From Henckelia pumila (Eukaryota; Streptophyta; Magnoliopsida; Lamiales; Gesneriaceae), in contig NC_133122.1 of assembly GCF_033568475.1 (NCBI RefSeq), positions 153,381,361 through 153,445,360 of the forward strand: 64,000 bases of DNA. The letters run 5' to 3'. The position numbers and the translations under genes are program-made. Shown here in pieces: positions 12,806 to 24,087 of this stretch (position 1 is its first letter; each line of letters opens with the position of its first letter). Under the pieces are notes generated by a model. It ran no database searches. It was not told the origin of the DNA and was given only the letters and a program-made list of their open reading frames with translations.

Positions 12806-13110
12806 TGCAGTGTATTTTTTAAACTCAAATGATATGTTAACTTATACGGAATTTAATTAAAATTCAAAAGCTAGTCATATGGTGATTCTGATTTTGATTT
12901 TCTAAAAGTGATTATAGTAAAAAAAAAAAAAATTGATATGTTAAAATAACTATAATAACTTATTTATCAAACACTATTCAACTTTGATACTTAGTTTTTC
13001 ACTTTTGTTTTCGAATACTATCTACTTCTGTTTTTTTTTTTTTTTCAGTTTTTGACAAGTTATAAATGTAATCACTTTTTACAAAAGTATAAACTTTGTC
13101 AAACACTACC
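12806..13110. mobile_element. Degenerate MITE related to the one at 16265-16605
   Basis: The core (TTAATTAAAATTCAAAAGCT, then TAGTCATATGGTGAT) is the reverse complement of the core of the intact MITE at 16265-16605, and the right end (TCAAACACTACC) is a decayed form of its terminus TGCAAACACTCCC. Two homopolymer runs (A14 near 12920, T15 near 13030) have expanded inside it. No target duplication was recognised. PIF/Harbinger-type assignment rests on the intact copy. Confidence 0.5.
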
Positions 13111-13459
13111 ATAGAATACATTAGTTCTCGATTATTTTTTGTGTCCCCGAATTCTTCGATTTGGGAATAGAATGTGACGGTGTTATTGTGATAAGTAGGT
13201 CTATTGTGAAACGACCTCATGAATTTACATCCATGAGATTAGTCAACTCATTTCATATCTGGAGCGAAAAATATTATTTTTTTAAAAAAAAATTTCATTT
13301 ATCGAAACAGATAAAAAAAACTCGTCTCGTAAAATTCAAAATGAAATGATCTCACAATAATTTTGTTCGCTCTTGCACCAATGACAAATTCACCCCTAGA
13401 CAGAAAACGTTGCAGTGGCAAATATAAAAATAATAATTTTTTAGATATGATATCCCAGG

Positions 13460-14040
13460 AACATCTCAAGTTATCACCAAACTCGGGTCAAGATGAGAAG
13501 GCCCGGAAGGATGGATGGAGGACTCGGGTCACCGAAATAGACCATGGAAGAGGTGGCGAAAGCCCGAAGGCAAATACCTAGCTTGGGAGGTTGATAAGTG
13601 GGAGAGAGGGTGATCAGATAAACCACAAAGATCCCAAGACTGAGTCAAAATACCCTAAAGCGACATACAAATCAGGAGTGTGACTTCCCCACGTCGCCAC
13701 GTCTCCGAATATGCTCATAGCACAAGCCACGATCCCCAGTCTTGGCCATTATCCGGGAACGTTGGGGTTGCCCCTCCATTTCAGGTTTCTACTAATACCA
13801 CGCGACAAGGTATGACATGAACGCTACTTTCAGAATTAATTACTCTCTACATTTTTCTCTTGATTTTCTAGCATACTCGTTTTTTTTTTGCTAACTGAAG
13901 CATCGGAGTGATCACGCCGGAAACAATCACTACTCGATCACTTGGTTGTTATTGGTCGGGATCTTCTTATTACCTATCCGAGCAATTGCCCACCCAACTA
14001 CTCGATTGTTCTTGGATATCATCAATACATTATATTTTTA
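13460..14040 (+). repeat. LTR-like remnant, Gypsy type
   Basis: The stretch around 13895-13915 (GAAGCATCGGAGTGATCACGCCGG) resembles the R-U5 region of Tat/Athila-type Gypsy LTRs, such as the LTRs at 22732 and 26827, which carry a GCATCGGAGGGGTCACG word on their minus strand. The upstream GC-rich part (13480-13800) would be U3. No paired LTR, PBS or coding part is present, so it may be a solo LTR or fragment with unclear ends. Confidence 0.35.
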
Positions 14041-14119
14041 AACATTTAGAAATAAAAATTTATTAAAACGCACTAACTACTCATTCTTTAATTTAGACAT
14101 TCCCCACACTACAATTTTT

Positions 14120-14600
14120 TTTTTAGAAACGGTTTTTTAGGAGCGGCTTCAACATCGCTCTTTAAAATCGAACAACGGAAGCGGTTTGAACTAAACTGTT
14201 CCTATTTTTTAGCCTTTTAAGGTCGGTTTTAACATCGTTCATATTGAGTAGTTTTAGCAACGTTTTATAATAACCGTTGCTGTAAAATGTTCCTATTGAT
14301 ATTGTTTTTAGGAGCAATTTTGAAAGTGTTCATATTAAATATATTTAGCAACGGTTTTGTATAAACCGCCACTATATACCGCTTTTATTACTTGAACCTT
14401 AAGGAACAGTTTAAAACCGCTCCTATAGAATAGATTTAGAAGCAATTTGCGTAAATTGCTGCTGTAAAACTGCTTCTTTTGCTCCATTGTTTTAGGATTG
14501 CTTTTTAAACTACTCTTATTGTATACTTTTAGAAATGGTTGATGTAAACTGCTGCTATAAACGGCTCGTATTGATATAGCTGTTGGGAGCAACAATATAT
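14120..14600. repeat. Left CACTA subterminal repeats
   Basis: Repeated, often paired words such as AGGAGCGGCTT, GAAGCGGTTTGAA, AACCGTTGC and AAAACCGCTCCTAT alternate in both orientations at roughly 30-60 bp spacing. In CACTA elements such motifs bind the TNPA-type transposase. The ORF at 14335-14595 crossing them is not a gene. Confidence 0.75.
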
Positions 14601-15159
14601 TGTTATTTTAAATAAATCAATATCAATAATAATTATTGTTACTAATAAAATAAAAGAATATATATAATAAAAAAAACAATAATATTAGTGATGATGATAA
14701 GATTTCGAGGTGAAAGTAATGGAAGTGGATCAATCCTGCTTAAAATAGGCCGGGTTCATGAATCACCAAATACAATTTATCTGATTTCATTTTTTTTTCT
14801 TTATCTGAAACCAAACTATACTCATCATATGTCACATTTTCATGTGTATATATGTGCGGATAATATTTGTTCGTCCAATAACTTCACTTTTGTTTTTGGT
14901 TTTCTAAAATTGTCAAAGTGGAGTCTTTGTACATTAATTTTGATCTTTTTAGTCCTATTTTGCTGGTGCATTGATATTACGTTAGAAAATACTGGTGTGA
15001 CATCAAATATTTTTGATATGTTATGCACAATGCCAACAATCCGGAAAAATAGGAATGAAAAACCAAACAAAAATTCAAAACTATTACGTTAAGTCTTAAC
15101 TTTCACTACTTATTTAGAGAAGCAAAATCTAAAACAATATGATTTTGATTACTTAATTG

Positions 15160-15160
<1 letters not shown>

Positions 15161-15202
<42 letters not shown>
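15161..15202. repeat. (AT)n microsatellite
   Basis: About 20 uninterrupted AT units inside the CACTA element. Confidence 0.9.
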
Positions 15203-15207
<5 letters not shown>

Positions 15208-16264
15208 GATTAGTGACATATAAATTTAATCATTTTTCTAAATATATATAATCATTTATACTATTTATTAAAGTTAAAATCCATTTACCAACTAAATTTT
15301 ATATGATGATGAAATATATTTTATAATTCTCATTTCTCAAGACATTATTTATTTATCCAATTATATATCAAAGTTGTATTTACATTTAATTTTCTCTCAT
15401 AGTATTTCAATTTTCAAATATTAATAAGTTTCATGGGAAAAAATAAATTTACTTCATTCTCTAGTTTTTCTAAGAAATACACACATCGTATATATCATGA
15501 TCCGCTAGTATAAAATAAATTTTATATTCTTTGAACTTATTCTTTTATAACCCAATAAAATTCTTCAATTCATTACCTTAAAAGAATTCTTCAAATAATT
15601 TACTTTATTTCTAAAAAACATTTTACTTTGCCTAAACAATTTATATTAAGTCATATATTTTTAAATCTCAAATTCCTAAAACATTACATTATTAATTAAT
15701 AATACCCAGTTTTTTTATAAACTTATTGCTTTTACTTATAATTTTTAATATTCAATTCCATCCACTTTGCATTTAACTATGTAATAATTAGTTCGACGGA
15801 AAAAATTACCAAACAAGCAAAAAATAATTTTCTATAATTTTTTAAATATATATAATGTTTAAAATACCAAAAATTCAAAATATTGTTATTTTCGATCAGA
15901 AATTTGCTAAAATTTAATAAATGATTTGAGGTGAAAATTTTCATTTTAAAAATAGCTAAATTAAATAATTTAGTTTAATAAAATACGATTAATTTGATTT
16001 CTATAAGAAAAAAAATATATATATTAATACCATAAACTAAGCTCTCTCTTTTCTTTCCCTAACCTTTATACGTGGGTCTATTTCCAATTTTCCATTAACC
16101 ACAATCGAAAATTCTGCTCTCATGCATTCTAGAAATAGAGCCTCTCTTGATAATCCACAAATTCAAATTTTTAGATTCGCGCTCCTCATTTCAAATTCCC
16201 TCTCTTATTTATTTTCCGTCCTTACGCTCTTTTTTCCGCATTTTAATTCTCATTTCATTTCTAA

Positions 16265-16605
16265 GGGAGTGTTTGCAATAGATTGTGTTTTTGTAAAAGT
16301 GATTATTTTATAGATTATAAAAAAGTTAAGAAAAATCAAAAGTTGATAGTGTTTGGAAACAAATGTGAAAATTTAAAAATCAAAGTTGAGTAGTGTTTGA
16401 TAAATAAGTGATTAGAGTGATTTTAACAATGACCTTCTTATTAGAATCATTTTTTGAGAATCATAATCACCACATGACTAGCTTTTGGATTTTAATTAAG
16501 TTAAGCATAAGCTAACACATAATCTAGGTTTAAGAAACACACAAAAATGATTTTTTTAAACCAAAAGCTAACAATCATTTTTTTTTAGTGATTGCAAACA
16601 CTCCC
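16265..16605. mobile_element. PIF/Harbinger-type MITE, 341 bp
   Basis: Terminal inverted repeats GGGAGTGTTTGCAAT / ATTGCAAACACTCCC close the element and TAA is duplicated on both sides (16262-16264 and 16606-16608). A G-rich start with GTTTG and a 3-bp TAA/TTA duplication is the Tourist/PIF-Harbinger signature. It has no coding capacity. It is nested in the CACTA element, so it inserted later than, or travelled with, that element. Confidence 0.85.
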
Positions 16606-17011
16606 TAAGTACATCTCGATCCTTCTCCATTTTTCTGCCGCCATATCCAGTTCTACATGGCATTCGATTTCGATTTTCGAAGGTCATGTTTATCACTTAG
16701 TAATTTTATATTTTGTGCCGCCACTAATCCAGCCCTACACGGCCTTTGATTTTTGTTTCTAAGGTATTTTCTCCAGCTTCGACGAGCCTTAGATGTAAAG
16801 GGGTTCTGAAACCTTCTAATAAAATACAGAAGCGAGGTATTGGCTTAGTATTTTTTTTCAGTCAATCTGACTTTCAGGATAAAATTGATTGAAGATACCA
16901 TGGTTTAATTAATTTTTAGTTTCATGGACAAATGAATGGTGTTTTTCTTCTTCGATCATCTCTGTTTCATGCCGCTTTTGTTTACTTTTTTTTTCCTGAT
17001 GATCCGTGCAG

Positions 17012-17090
17012 TTGCAAGATGTACCGTGACTTGAGCTATTCAGAGGCCACCACCGAAACCCTTGTCCTCGCCTCCTCGGTGTTGCCCCGC
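17012..17090 (+). pseudogene. Metallothionein type 2-like exon fragment
   Basis: After a good 3' splice site (TGATCCGTGCAG, preceded by a T-rich tract) the frame reads CKMYRDLSYSEATTETLVL, matching the start of exon 2 of plant type-2 metallothioneins (consensus CKMYPDLSYSE...TETLVLGVAP). The Cys-rich first exon and the Cys-rich C-terminal part are absent. A GT follows at 17091, and the pattern departs from MT2 after ETLVL. The presence of what looks like the preceding intron (roughly 16870-17011) says genomic DNA, not cDNA, was captured. No functional metal-binding protein is possible from this piece alone. Confidence 0.6.
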
Positions 17091-17266
17091 GTAAGACGTA
17101 CTAATTTATTTAATTTCATTGTTTAATAATTGATTTTATGATTAAATAGGCGAATTGATTTTTTAAATTGAAATAATCATCCTCGTGATTCAGATATTTT
17201 GAGGGATTAGAGGATGCACGGAGCCGCTTTGAAAAAGCAAACGACATATTTTTCCTATTTCTAAAA

Positions 17267-17584
<318 letters not shown>

Positions 17585-17849
17585 TTATTTGATGTTAGTA
17601 CTGTGGATAATAGTTTGTTAATATTTTTCTAATGTTGATTTTGTGCATTGAGATTTGAGATGTTAAATGTAAAATATTTTCTTTCTTAATAGATTAGTAT
17701 TTGCATTTTTTTTTATATTGATGGATGAATTGACATCAATAATTTATATTATTTTGGAAAAACAATTTAATGCATTTAATTAAAAAGAGTTGTCTCGAAC
17801 TACTCTTAAGTACCATATTGACGAGATGCAATAGCACCACAACATGTGA

Positions 17850-18345
17850 TTTAAAATAGAATTAGAAATGGTTCTAAATCCCTTATCTTAAGGATGGTTT
17901 GAAAATGCTCTTGTATCCACGGCTTGATGAGCGGTTTCAAACCATCCCAAATATTAGGCTTTAGGAATAGATTAAAACCGTTTCTAAAACCATTATTTTG
18001 GGAACGGTTGGTAATCTCTCTTTTATCTATAGTATTTGGAGCAGTTTAAACTGTTCTTACACCTAGAAGTTTCAAGAGCGAATTTAAAATGTTCCTAAAT
18101 TTTTTGATTCATAAGCGGTTAGGAACTGTTGTTATATGTATAACATGTAAAATTGGTTTCGAAACGCACCTATAGTGTATAATAGGAGCGGTTTATCAAC
18201 TTGTACCATCGGTTGAAAAAACCGCTTCTATAATAAAATATAAGGGCGTCAACAAGAGGATCGAATTTAAAACCGTTGGTAAAAGTATAGGAGCGGTTGA
18301 AAGCCGCTCTTAAAGGTTAAAAAATCGCTTCTAGAGGATACTTTT
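17850..18345. repeat. Right CACTA subterminal repeats
   Basis: Facing copies of AGGAGCGGTT and AACCGCTC/AAAACCG words continue to within a few bases of the CACTA terminus, mirroring the left end at 14120-14600. Confidence 0.75.
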
Positions 18346-18354
18346 TTTGTAGTG

Positions 18355-19930
18355 CCATAATCAATATTATCAACATTGATCACGTTGTGACAGTAAAATA
18401 ATACAAATTGTACAAAATTAAATTAATATTGATGTCTTTGAATACATCCCGGAGTATCATGTGATGATATCTCGGGATGTATCCATTTTTTACTTGAACT
18501 TAGGTCGGGATTTATGAGCAATAAGCAGAATGTCGGTGGTGGTTGTGCATCAGATGATTATTACTAGGCTTGAACTTCTCAGATACTCACTATCTAAACC
18601 CGCGTCTGGACTTGTCAGAATTATCAGAATATGGGTCACACATCTCATCAGATCATGGGTCATATACCACTTGTTGGATCGGTTCTCTTGTGCCCAAAAG
18701 CGCAACGGAAGTTTAAAAATTTTATGTAAAAACCGAGCACATGTGCATCATTCAAAAATATTAAACATCCATAGAGTGTTTAAGATATTTTTACCTATCA
18801 ATCTCAAAAGATTGATTTATGGCTCCAACCAAGTTGTGAACAATTTAACTCTTGAAATAGTAAACACTATCTACAAGCTTCCAAGAGCACACCTTGCTCA
18901 AAAAGATTCAAACATCCAAGAACACTCCTTGTTCGAAATTGGCCCCCTCTTCAAATTAGGTCTACCACTAGTCAAACCATTATTCTTCAATTTTTGTCTT
19001 TCAACTTTGGAGAAAAGACAAAGAAAGTTTCAATGAAAAATGCTCTAAATATTCTAGTGGACCCGCATCATGGTGGTAAACGGTTTACAAATCAAAACAA
19101 CACGAAAGTTTCTAAGATATATATTGTTTTCTTCCTTATTACACAAATAATGTGGGAAGAGGGATTCTCCACTTTCTCCATGATGTTTCTCCCATCAGTT
19201 TCTTTTACTTTTTCTTCCATGTTTTCTCTACCCGACTTAGGCAACGGAGGGGTCATTCTGGGAGGAATCCCGATGGCCCTAACCGTTTTTTCATGGTTTT
19301 CAGGTAAAAACAGGCGGAGGAATCACAAAGATTGAGGAAGAAAATTTTGGGATCACATCAAGATATATCCGAAAAAAGAAAATAATTGTGAAGTAAAAAA
19401 TGAATGTTAAAATGGTTGATGAGATCCTATTCGAGTCGTAAAAGCTTTCCACCTTTAATTTTGAGAGGCCAATATAGCGATGACTCGTCAAGGTTGGGAA
19501 AATAAATTCCTATGTCTCTAAAATAGAACTCGATTCCATCTGCATATCTTGTGAGACATGGAAACTTTCGAGATAAAACTATTTTTTTATTTTTTATTTT
19601 TTGGAATACTTTCGAGATAAAACTCATGTCTTAACATGTGTGTACATACAATATATATATATACATATATATTTATTTATTTATTTATTTAGGAACTAAT
19701 CAATAAATAAAACATTAATAAGAATAACTTGAGATTTCATGGTAAGTTTTGACTGAATTACCCTTGCATACGAATTTGATTCCTCAATCATGCAATTAAA
19801 GGGAAAATTCTAATGGATAAAATGGATGCTCACGCGAAATCAAGAAGGAATCAATCATACCACTACCACGAAACTAGAATATAATTTGTTGTGATATTTC
19901 ACAGGGAATTAATTACAAACACATCACGGT
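18355..19930. other. Repeat-derived DNA without a gene
   Basis: A hairpin occupies about 18442-18482. From about 18674 (TGTTGGATCGG, GCGCAACGGAAGTTT) the sequence resembles a retrotransposon LTR, and 19220-19270 (GACTTAGGCAACGGAGGGGTC) resembles the R-U5 word of Tat-type Gypsy LTRs. The 168-codon frame at 18530-19036 spans such repeat DNA and shows no domain. (TTTA)n occurs at 19670-19692. The last part should be promoter DNA of the gene starting at 20031. Confidence 0.4.
18442..18482. repeat. Hairpin-forming inverted repeat
   Basis: ACATCCCG and CGGGATGT arms enclose a second imperfect stem (GTATCA/TGATAT). Total span about 41 bases, just outside the CACTA right end. Could fold in RNA or be a remnant of a terminal repeat; no function can be assigned. 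Confidence 0.6.
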
Positions 19931-19933
19931 TCC

Positions 19934-19943
19934 TATATAAATA
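19934..19943 (+). promoter_or_regulatory. TATA box of the gene at 20031
   Basis: TATATAAATA preceded by CC lies 88 bases upstream of the chosen ATG, leaving room for a 5' UTR of about 55-65 nt. The intervening sequence is A/C-rich (CAAGAAAACACAAAACACAA), typical of plant leaders. Confidence 0.6.
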
Positions 19944-20030
19944 TGGCCGAGGTAATATATCAAGAAAACACAAAACACAAGACACAAATATATATTGAGA
20001 GCTATAATTATTAGTTCTGTGCCCGAAGAA

Positions 20031-21081
20031 ATGTCATGGTTCGGTAGCAACAAGAATATTGGAGGCCACGGGCACAACACTTACAACAACCAGAAATCGG
20101 GAGAGCTCGGGCACGTCCATCGCCCAGTGATAGTCGATCACAACGGTGTGGAGCATCCCATAGTTGGCTACGAAAGTCACAACTCCGAGCGATATGTGGC
20201 CAGGAGTAGTAGAACCGAAGCAGTCGTGAAGTATAGACGTTTCCCCGGCATGGCTGCAGATCATGGAGAATACATGATCCCTAGCCCAATAACGGAGGAC
20301 CTATCGGGTAGGAAGAATGAATTCTCTCCCAAATCCCACGACGAAAGAGTACGCCGACCGATCAAGGATTCGCCTTGGGACAATGGGGTCAGGTTCCATA
20401 GCCCTCCAACAAAAGAACATCATCAATATTGTAAGATCTACGGTTTATCGTGACTTTGATCATACCAATAATATATATATACAGATGATAAGTCGGTTTG
20501 ATCTTGATTTTGATATCAATTGTGCATGTACAGATGATGATGACGATGTACGCGTCAACAATACTAAAGGGACAAGGCCAAATAACATGAAAGAACAAGA
20601 ATACCATTATCATGATGATGAAAATAACAGAAGAAACGGGTTGAATAGACAAGGGTCTAGATCAAATTATCTTAAAGATCATCAAGAATACGAACATGCA
20701 AATCCCGGCATAATAAATGGCTATAGCCCTCCTAAATACTCAGTCCCTATATCAACTCAAAAGGGGAACGATTATGACACTACTCGGGGTCGTATGGCTC
20801 CATTCGGGACACCACCAAGAAACGAATTAACAAGCCACGAAACGTCCAAATTTAAGCCAAATGCGAGTGGTAGTCCTGATCAGCGGTTCAATCCACAGCC
20901 AAAAATAGAAGAGCTGGGAAACTACCATCAAGAAACCATTGATAGCACCGAGGCACGTAGGCGGTATGGGAACGGAGCACCCGGGGCTGGACCTTATGCA
21001 AAAACTAATTATAGTGGAGGTAGTACTATAGACAGCAGAGAAGCCGCAAGAAGATACAACGGCGTCCTTCTGACTAATTGA
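20031..21081 (+). CDS. Unrecognised hydrophilic protein with DSxEAxRRY repeats, two exons
   Basis: Exons 20031-20430 and 20534-21081 join in phase across a GTAAG...ACAG intron (103 bp) to give 315 residues. The frame also opens upstream of 20031, but no ATG precedes it in frame; MSWFGSN is the first Met and lies about 88 nt from a TATA box. The protein is very polar (His, Asn, Arg, Ser, Tyr rich), without signal peptide or membrane segment, and probably disordered. The second exon starts with an Asp run. Near the C-terminus two copies of D-S-x-E-A-x-R-R-Y occur at about residues 270 and 300, 30 apart, ahead of the end NGVLLTN. I recall similar IDSREAARRY endings in plant proteins of unknown function but cannot name the family. 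The regular intron, TATA box and clean frame argue for a real gene. Confidence 0.7.
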
Positions 21082-22726
21082 CGAGAAAATATATATAAGC
21101 CCAGGATTTCTTGGCTTGCGCAACTCTGTGTTCGTACTAGTGAAACATATATATATATATGTATTCTGTGAAAAATATTGTGCATGCATGTGTGTGTTTG
21201 AATTTGGCTATGTGTTGGGGTGTGATTAACCCCGAAGAGTATAATTAATTCAGAGATGTCATATTATACTAAGTAATAATATTAATGTGCAGCTTCTCAT
21301 GCAAAACTTAGCCCAAGAATATGCATATATGTATATGTTTCTGTGTGTGTGTGTGATGTTGTAACTTAATGGCAAGGGGGAGGACTTATGAGAATATGTA
21401 TTCTATTGGGTCTTTCGACCCCTATGTATTTTCATGGTCATGATAAGCACACATATAAAAAATGGATTTGGCCCATGCAGGTTCGAATATGCCCTATTTA
21501 GGCCTTACATCAATCATCACGTACGTGGCTTGAGTTCAAGCAAGGTACCCAATGCCCAAGGGTATTATTGTACGGTAACGATATATATTGAATTTTTCGG
21601 TAGGGTAACGTTATGAAATTTGAAAATTTTGATATATATCGGTATATTGAAATAGCGAAATAATATAAAAAAATTTAAAAATATTAATATTTATAAACAA
21701 TAAATTTTTTACTTTTAAAAAATATAAGGTTTTTTTCGATATAAAACAGTATATATCAATATCATACCGAAATTTCGATATATCGTAAAATATAATTGAT
21801 ATTTTAATTATATGTATCAAAAATTTCGGTATACCGAGAATTTCAGTGCCGTATCGATATAACATTTTCTTATATCATAATTTTCGATACGTACAGTATA
21901 AATTGCGGTACAATACGGTACACCACCTAGATACAACACCATTGGGATATTGAGCTAAGACAACATTTCGTTAACCCGTAGTACCACATTTGGTTAACAG
22001 TTGAGATGCTAGGCCTAGCTTCAACTCGGCTAGGTCCGTGTAGGAGGTGAAATCATCAATAAATAATCTGGTAATGTTTGCAAATGTTTTAAAAAAAGTG
22101 ATTATGCATTTCAAGCAAAATGATTATGGATTTTTGCGTTATAAAATTTTATAAAGAAAAATTGATAATCACTTTTTATAAATATTTTCAAGCATTACTT
22201 AAATTAACCTAATGAATGAATCTCAATTCTCAGGTCGTGAATCATCGTATCCTCAAAATACGGTATTGTTTATTATCATGTCCGTTTATTCCTAGTTTAT
22301 TTTTACTCCCAATATGTGGTACCCTTCTGAAAAAACACTAATAAATCTTGCAAAAGTAAACCTTTTTTTTTAGCAAAGGAACACATCATTATAACTTCAT
22401 TATACAAGAGACAAATCGAGCTTTACATACCATGTTAACTGTTCGTCAACAATGTTGAACATAAAAATAGGAAAATCTCGAACCAAGTATATACTTTTCT
22501 GTACCACAAATATGCTAATTATATATTCAACTTGAAATAATACACATTTTTTATATGGGTGCTTTCATTATACTAGTGGTCGCGTGTAAATGAATGGTAT
22601 ATATTATGTTTAATGTTTGTGATATTTAATAAATTATCAAGACGTACAATAAAAACAATTTGTAGAAAATAGGTCAAAAAATGGATAAGAAAGAGAAGTT
22701 ATAACTTGTGGGAATAAATATTGAAG
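21082..22726. other. 3' flank and intergenic repeats
   Basis: The first few hundred bases should hold the 3' UTR of the preceding gene (several TG/TATG-rich runs). About 21590-21930 is a repeat rich in CGGTATA/TACCGA words. The rest is AT-rich with no gene. An ACTAGTGGTCGCGTG string near 22573 resembles a decayed Helitron 3' end on the minus strand, but lacks a clear hairpin. Confidence 0.4.
21590..21930. repeat. CGGTATA-rich repeat
   Basis: Facing copies of ATCGGTATAT, TTTCGGTATACCGAGAAT, GTATCGATA and GCGGTACAATACGGTAC. Plant genomes contain dispersed elements with such TACCGAAA/TTTCGGTA words; ends and class could not be fixed. Confidence 0.4.
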
Positions 22727-22731
22727 ATACC
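22727..22731. repeat. Target site duplication (left) of LTR element
   Basis: AATAT, repeated at 27464-27468 just beyond the other LTR. The right copy is the start of an AT run, so chance agreement is possible. Confidence 0.65.
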
Positions 22732-23384
22732 AAAAATTTCAAATCGGGTTCGGTCTGGTAGAGTGTATCTTCAAATTCTTCAGTGAAACGGGTCGGATCG
22801 AGTAGCACGTGCTCTGCACAGACAGAAGCTAAGTTAGGGGGCGCCGAAAGTGTTTTCAGCGTGACCCCTCCGATGCCTAAGTCATTGCTCAGAAAATAAA
22901 GAGCAAAGAACGAGAATAAAGTGAGTGAATATGTGAATAGAAGAAGTGAATGTGTAAAACCATAAGAAATACCTGTATTTATAGGGGCCGGAGGGGTAAG
23001 TTACCTTGACGAGGTAGAATATGTGTTAGAGTAAAACTCTACTCAGGTAGGAGCCTTGACCAAGTAGGATTCTAATATCGACCCATTAATCATATCAAAT
23101 CTTGACTTCGTTGAATATTGTCTTTATTTGTTGTATATCTTCATATATCCGAAAATAACGGAAGGTTCTAGATATTGGGCCCGAACTGGGCCCAGGTCGT
23201 GATTCAACCATACCAGTTAAGTCTCAAGCCCATGAATTTATGATCATGACCTTATTCCCTAGCAGGGCTATCCCAGACTGGGCTTTTCATAAAATAAGAC
23301 TAGATGAGCCTCAAAGTATCTTTCTAAAAATATGGATTATTGGGTTCGGATCGGATTAGACTCGTATATTTTTTAGGGGCATCA
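22732..23384 (-). repeat. 3' LTR of minus-strand element
   Basis: 653 bp. Retains a minus-strand TATA box (CTATAAATACAGG, about 22972-22984), from which a transcript start in the downstream TC-rich part would follow. Shares long stretches with the copy at 26827-27463. Confidence 0.85.
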
Positions 23385-23400
23385 ATAGTACCTCCCCCTA
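23385..23400 (-). other. Polypurine tract
   Basis: On the minus strand TAGGGGGAGGTACTAT directly precedes the TGATGCC start of the 3' LTR, the position of plus-strand priming. Confidence 0.75.
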
Positions 23401-23520
23401 CTGGTCTAAAAGAAGTATGAAGTTTAGACCATGTGGTCTGGTCGGATCCCGAGCCCATGTAAGAACTCTTATATTAACCAAGTACAAGTAACATTCCCGA
23501 ACTGGATGGGCTTTTGATGG

Positions 23521-24087
23521 AGGCCACGAGTGGCGTGGTAGGTGCTGAGCTTGGTCGGACTTATGAATTTTAACCACGAATTGCGTGGTAAGTGCCAAGT
23601 TGGTCGGGCTTATGAATTTGACCACGAATTGTGTGGTAAGTGCCAAACTGATCGGGCTTTGATTTGACCACGTATTGCGCGGTGAGTGTCGAACTGACCG
23701 GGCTTTGATTTTGACCACGTATTGTGCGGTGAGTGCCGAACTAATTGGGCTTTGATTTGACCACGTATTGCGTGGTGGATGCCGAACTGATCGGGCTTTG
23801 ATTTGACCACGTATTGCGTGATGAATGCCGAACTGATCGTACTTTGATTTTGACCATGTATTGCATGGTGGATGCCGAACTGATCGGGCTTTGATTTGAC
23901 CACGTATTGCGTGGTGGATGCAGAACTGATCGGGCTTTGATTTTGACCACGTATTGCGTGGTGAATGCCGAACCGGTCGGACTTTGTTTTTGACCACGTA
24001 TGACGTGGTGAATACCGAACTGTTCGGGCTTTGATTTTGATCACGTATTGCGTGGTGGATGCCGAACTGATCGGGCTTTGTATTATG
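23521..24087. repeat. 46-47-bp minisatellite, 12 units, each with a hairpin
   Basis: Twelve head-to-tail units; a typical unit starts GACCACGTATTGCGTGGTG, continues GATGCCGAACTGATCGGGC and ends TTTGATTT. Each contains the palindrome CCACG-TATTG-CGTGG. The first three units (AACCACGAATTGCGTGG type, ending TTATGAATTT) differ most. The unit lacks minus-strand stop codons, which produces long overlapping open frames (23398-24107) that are not genes. It lies just upstream of the polypurine tract of the surrounding retroelement. Confidence 0.95.

Noticed and set aside
14688..15092. 134-codon plus frame and its 76-codon antisense
   Set aside because: No motif, lies in the AT-rich interior of the CACTA element, borders not gene-like.
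18530..19036. 168-codon plus-strand frame
   Set aside because: Overlaps LTR-like repeat text, has no domain, and its composition matches AT-rich non-coding DNA.
22570..22600. Helitron 3' end (ACTAGTGGTCGCGTG)
   Set aside because: No stable hairpin next to CTAG and no matching 5' end.
23521..24087. CRISPR-like array (regular repeats with a palindrome)
   Set aside because: Units are contiguous without unique spacers, and the genome is eukaryotic.
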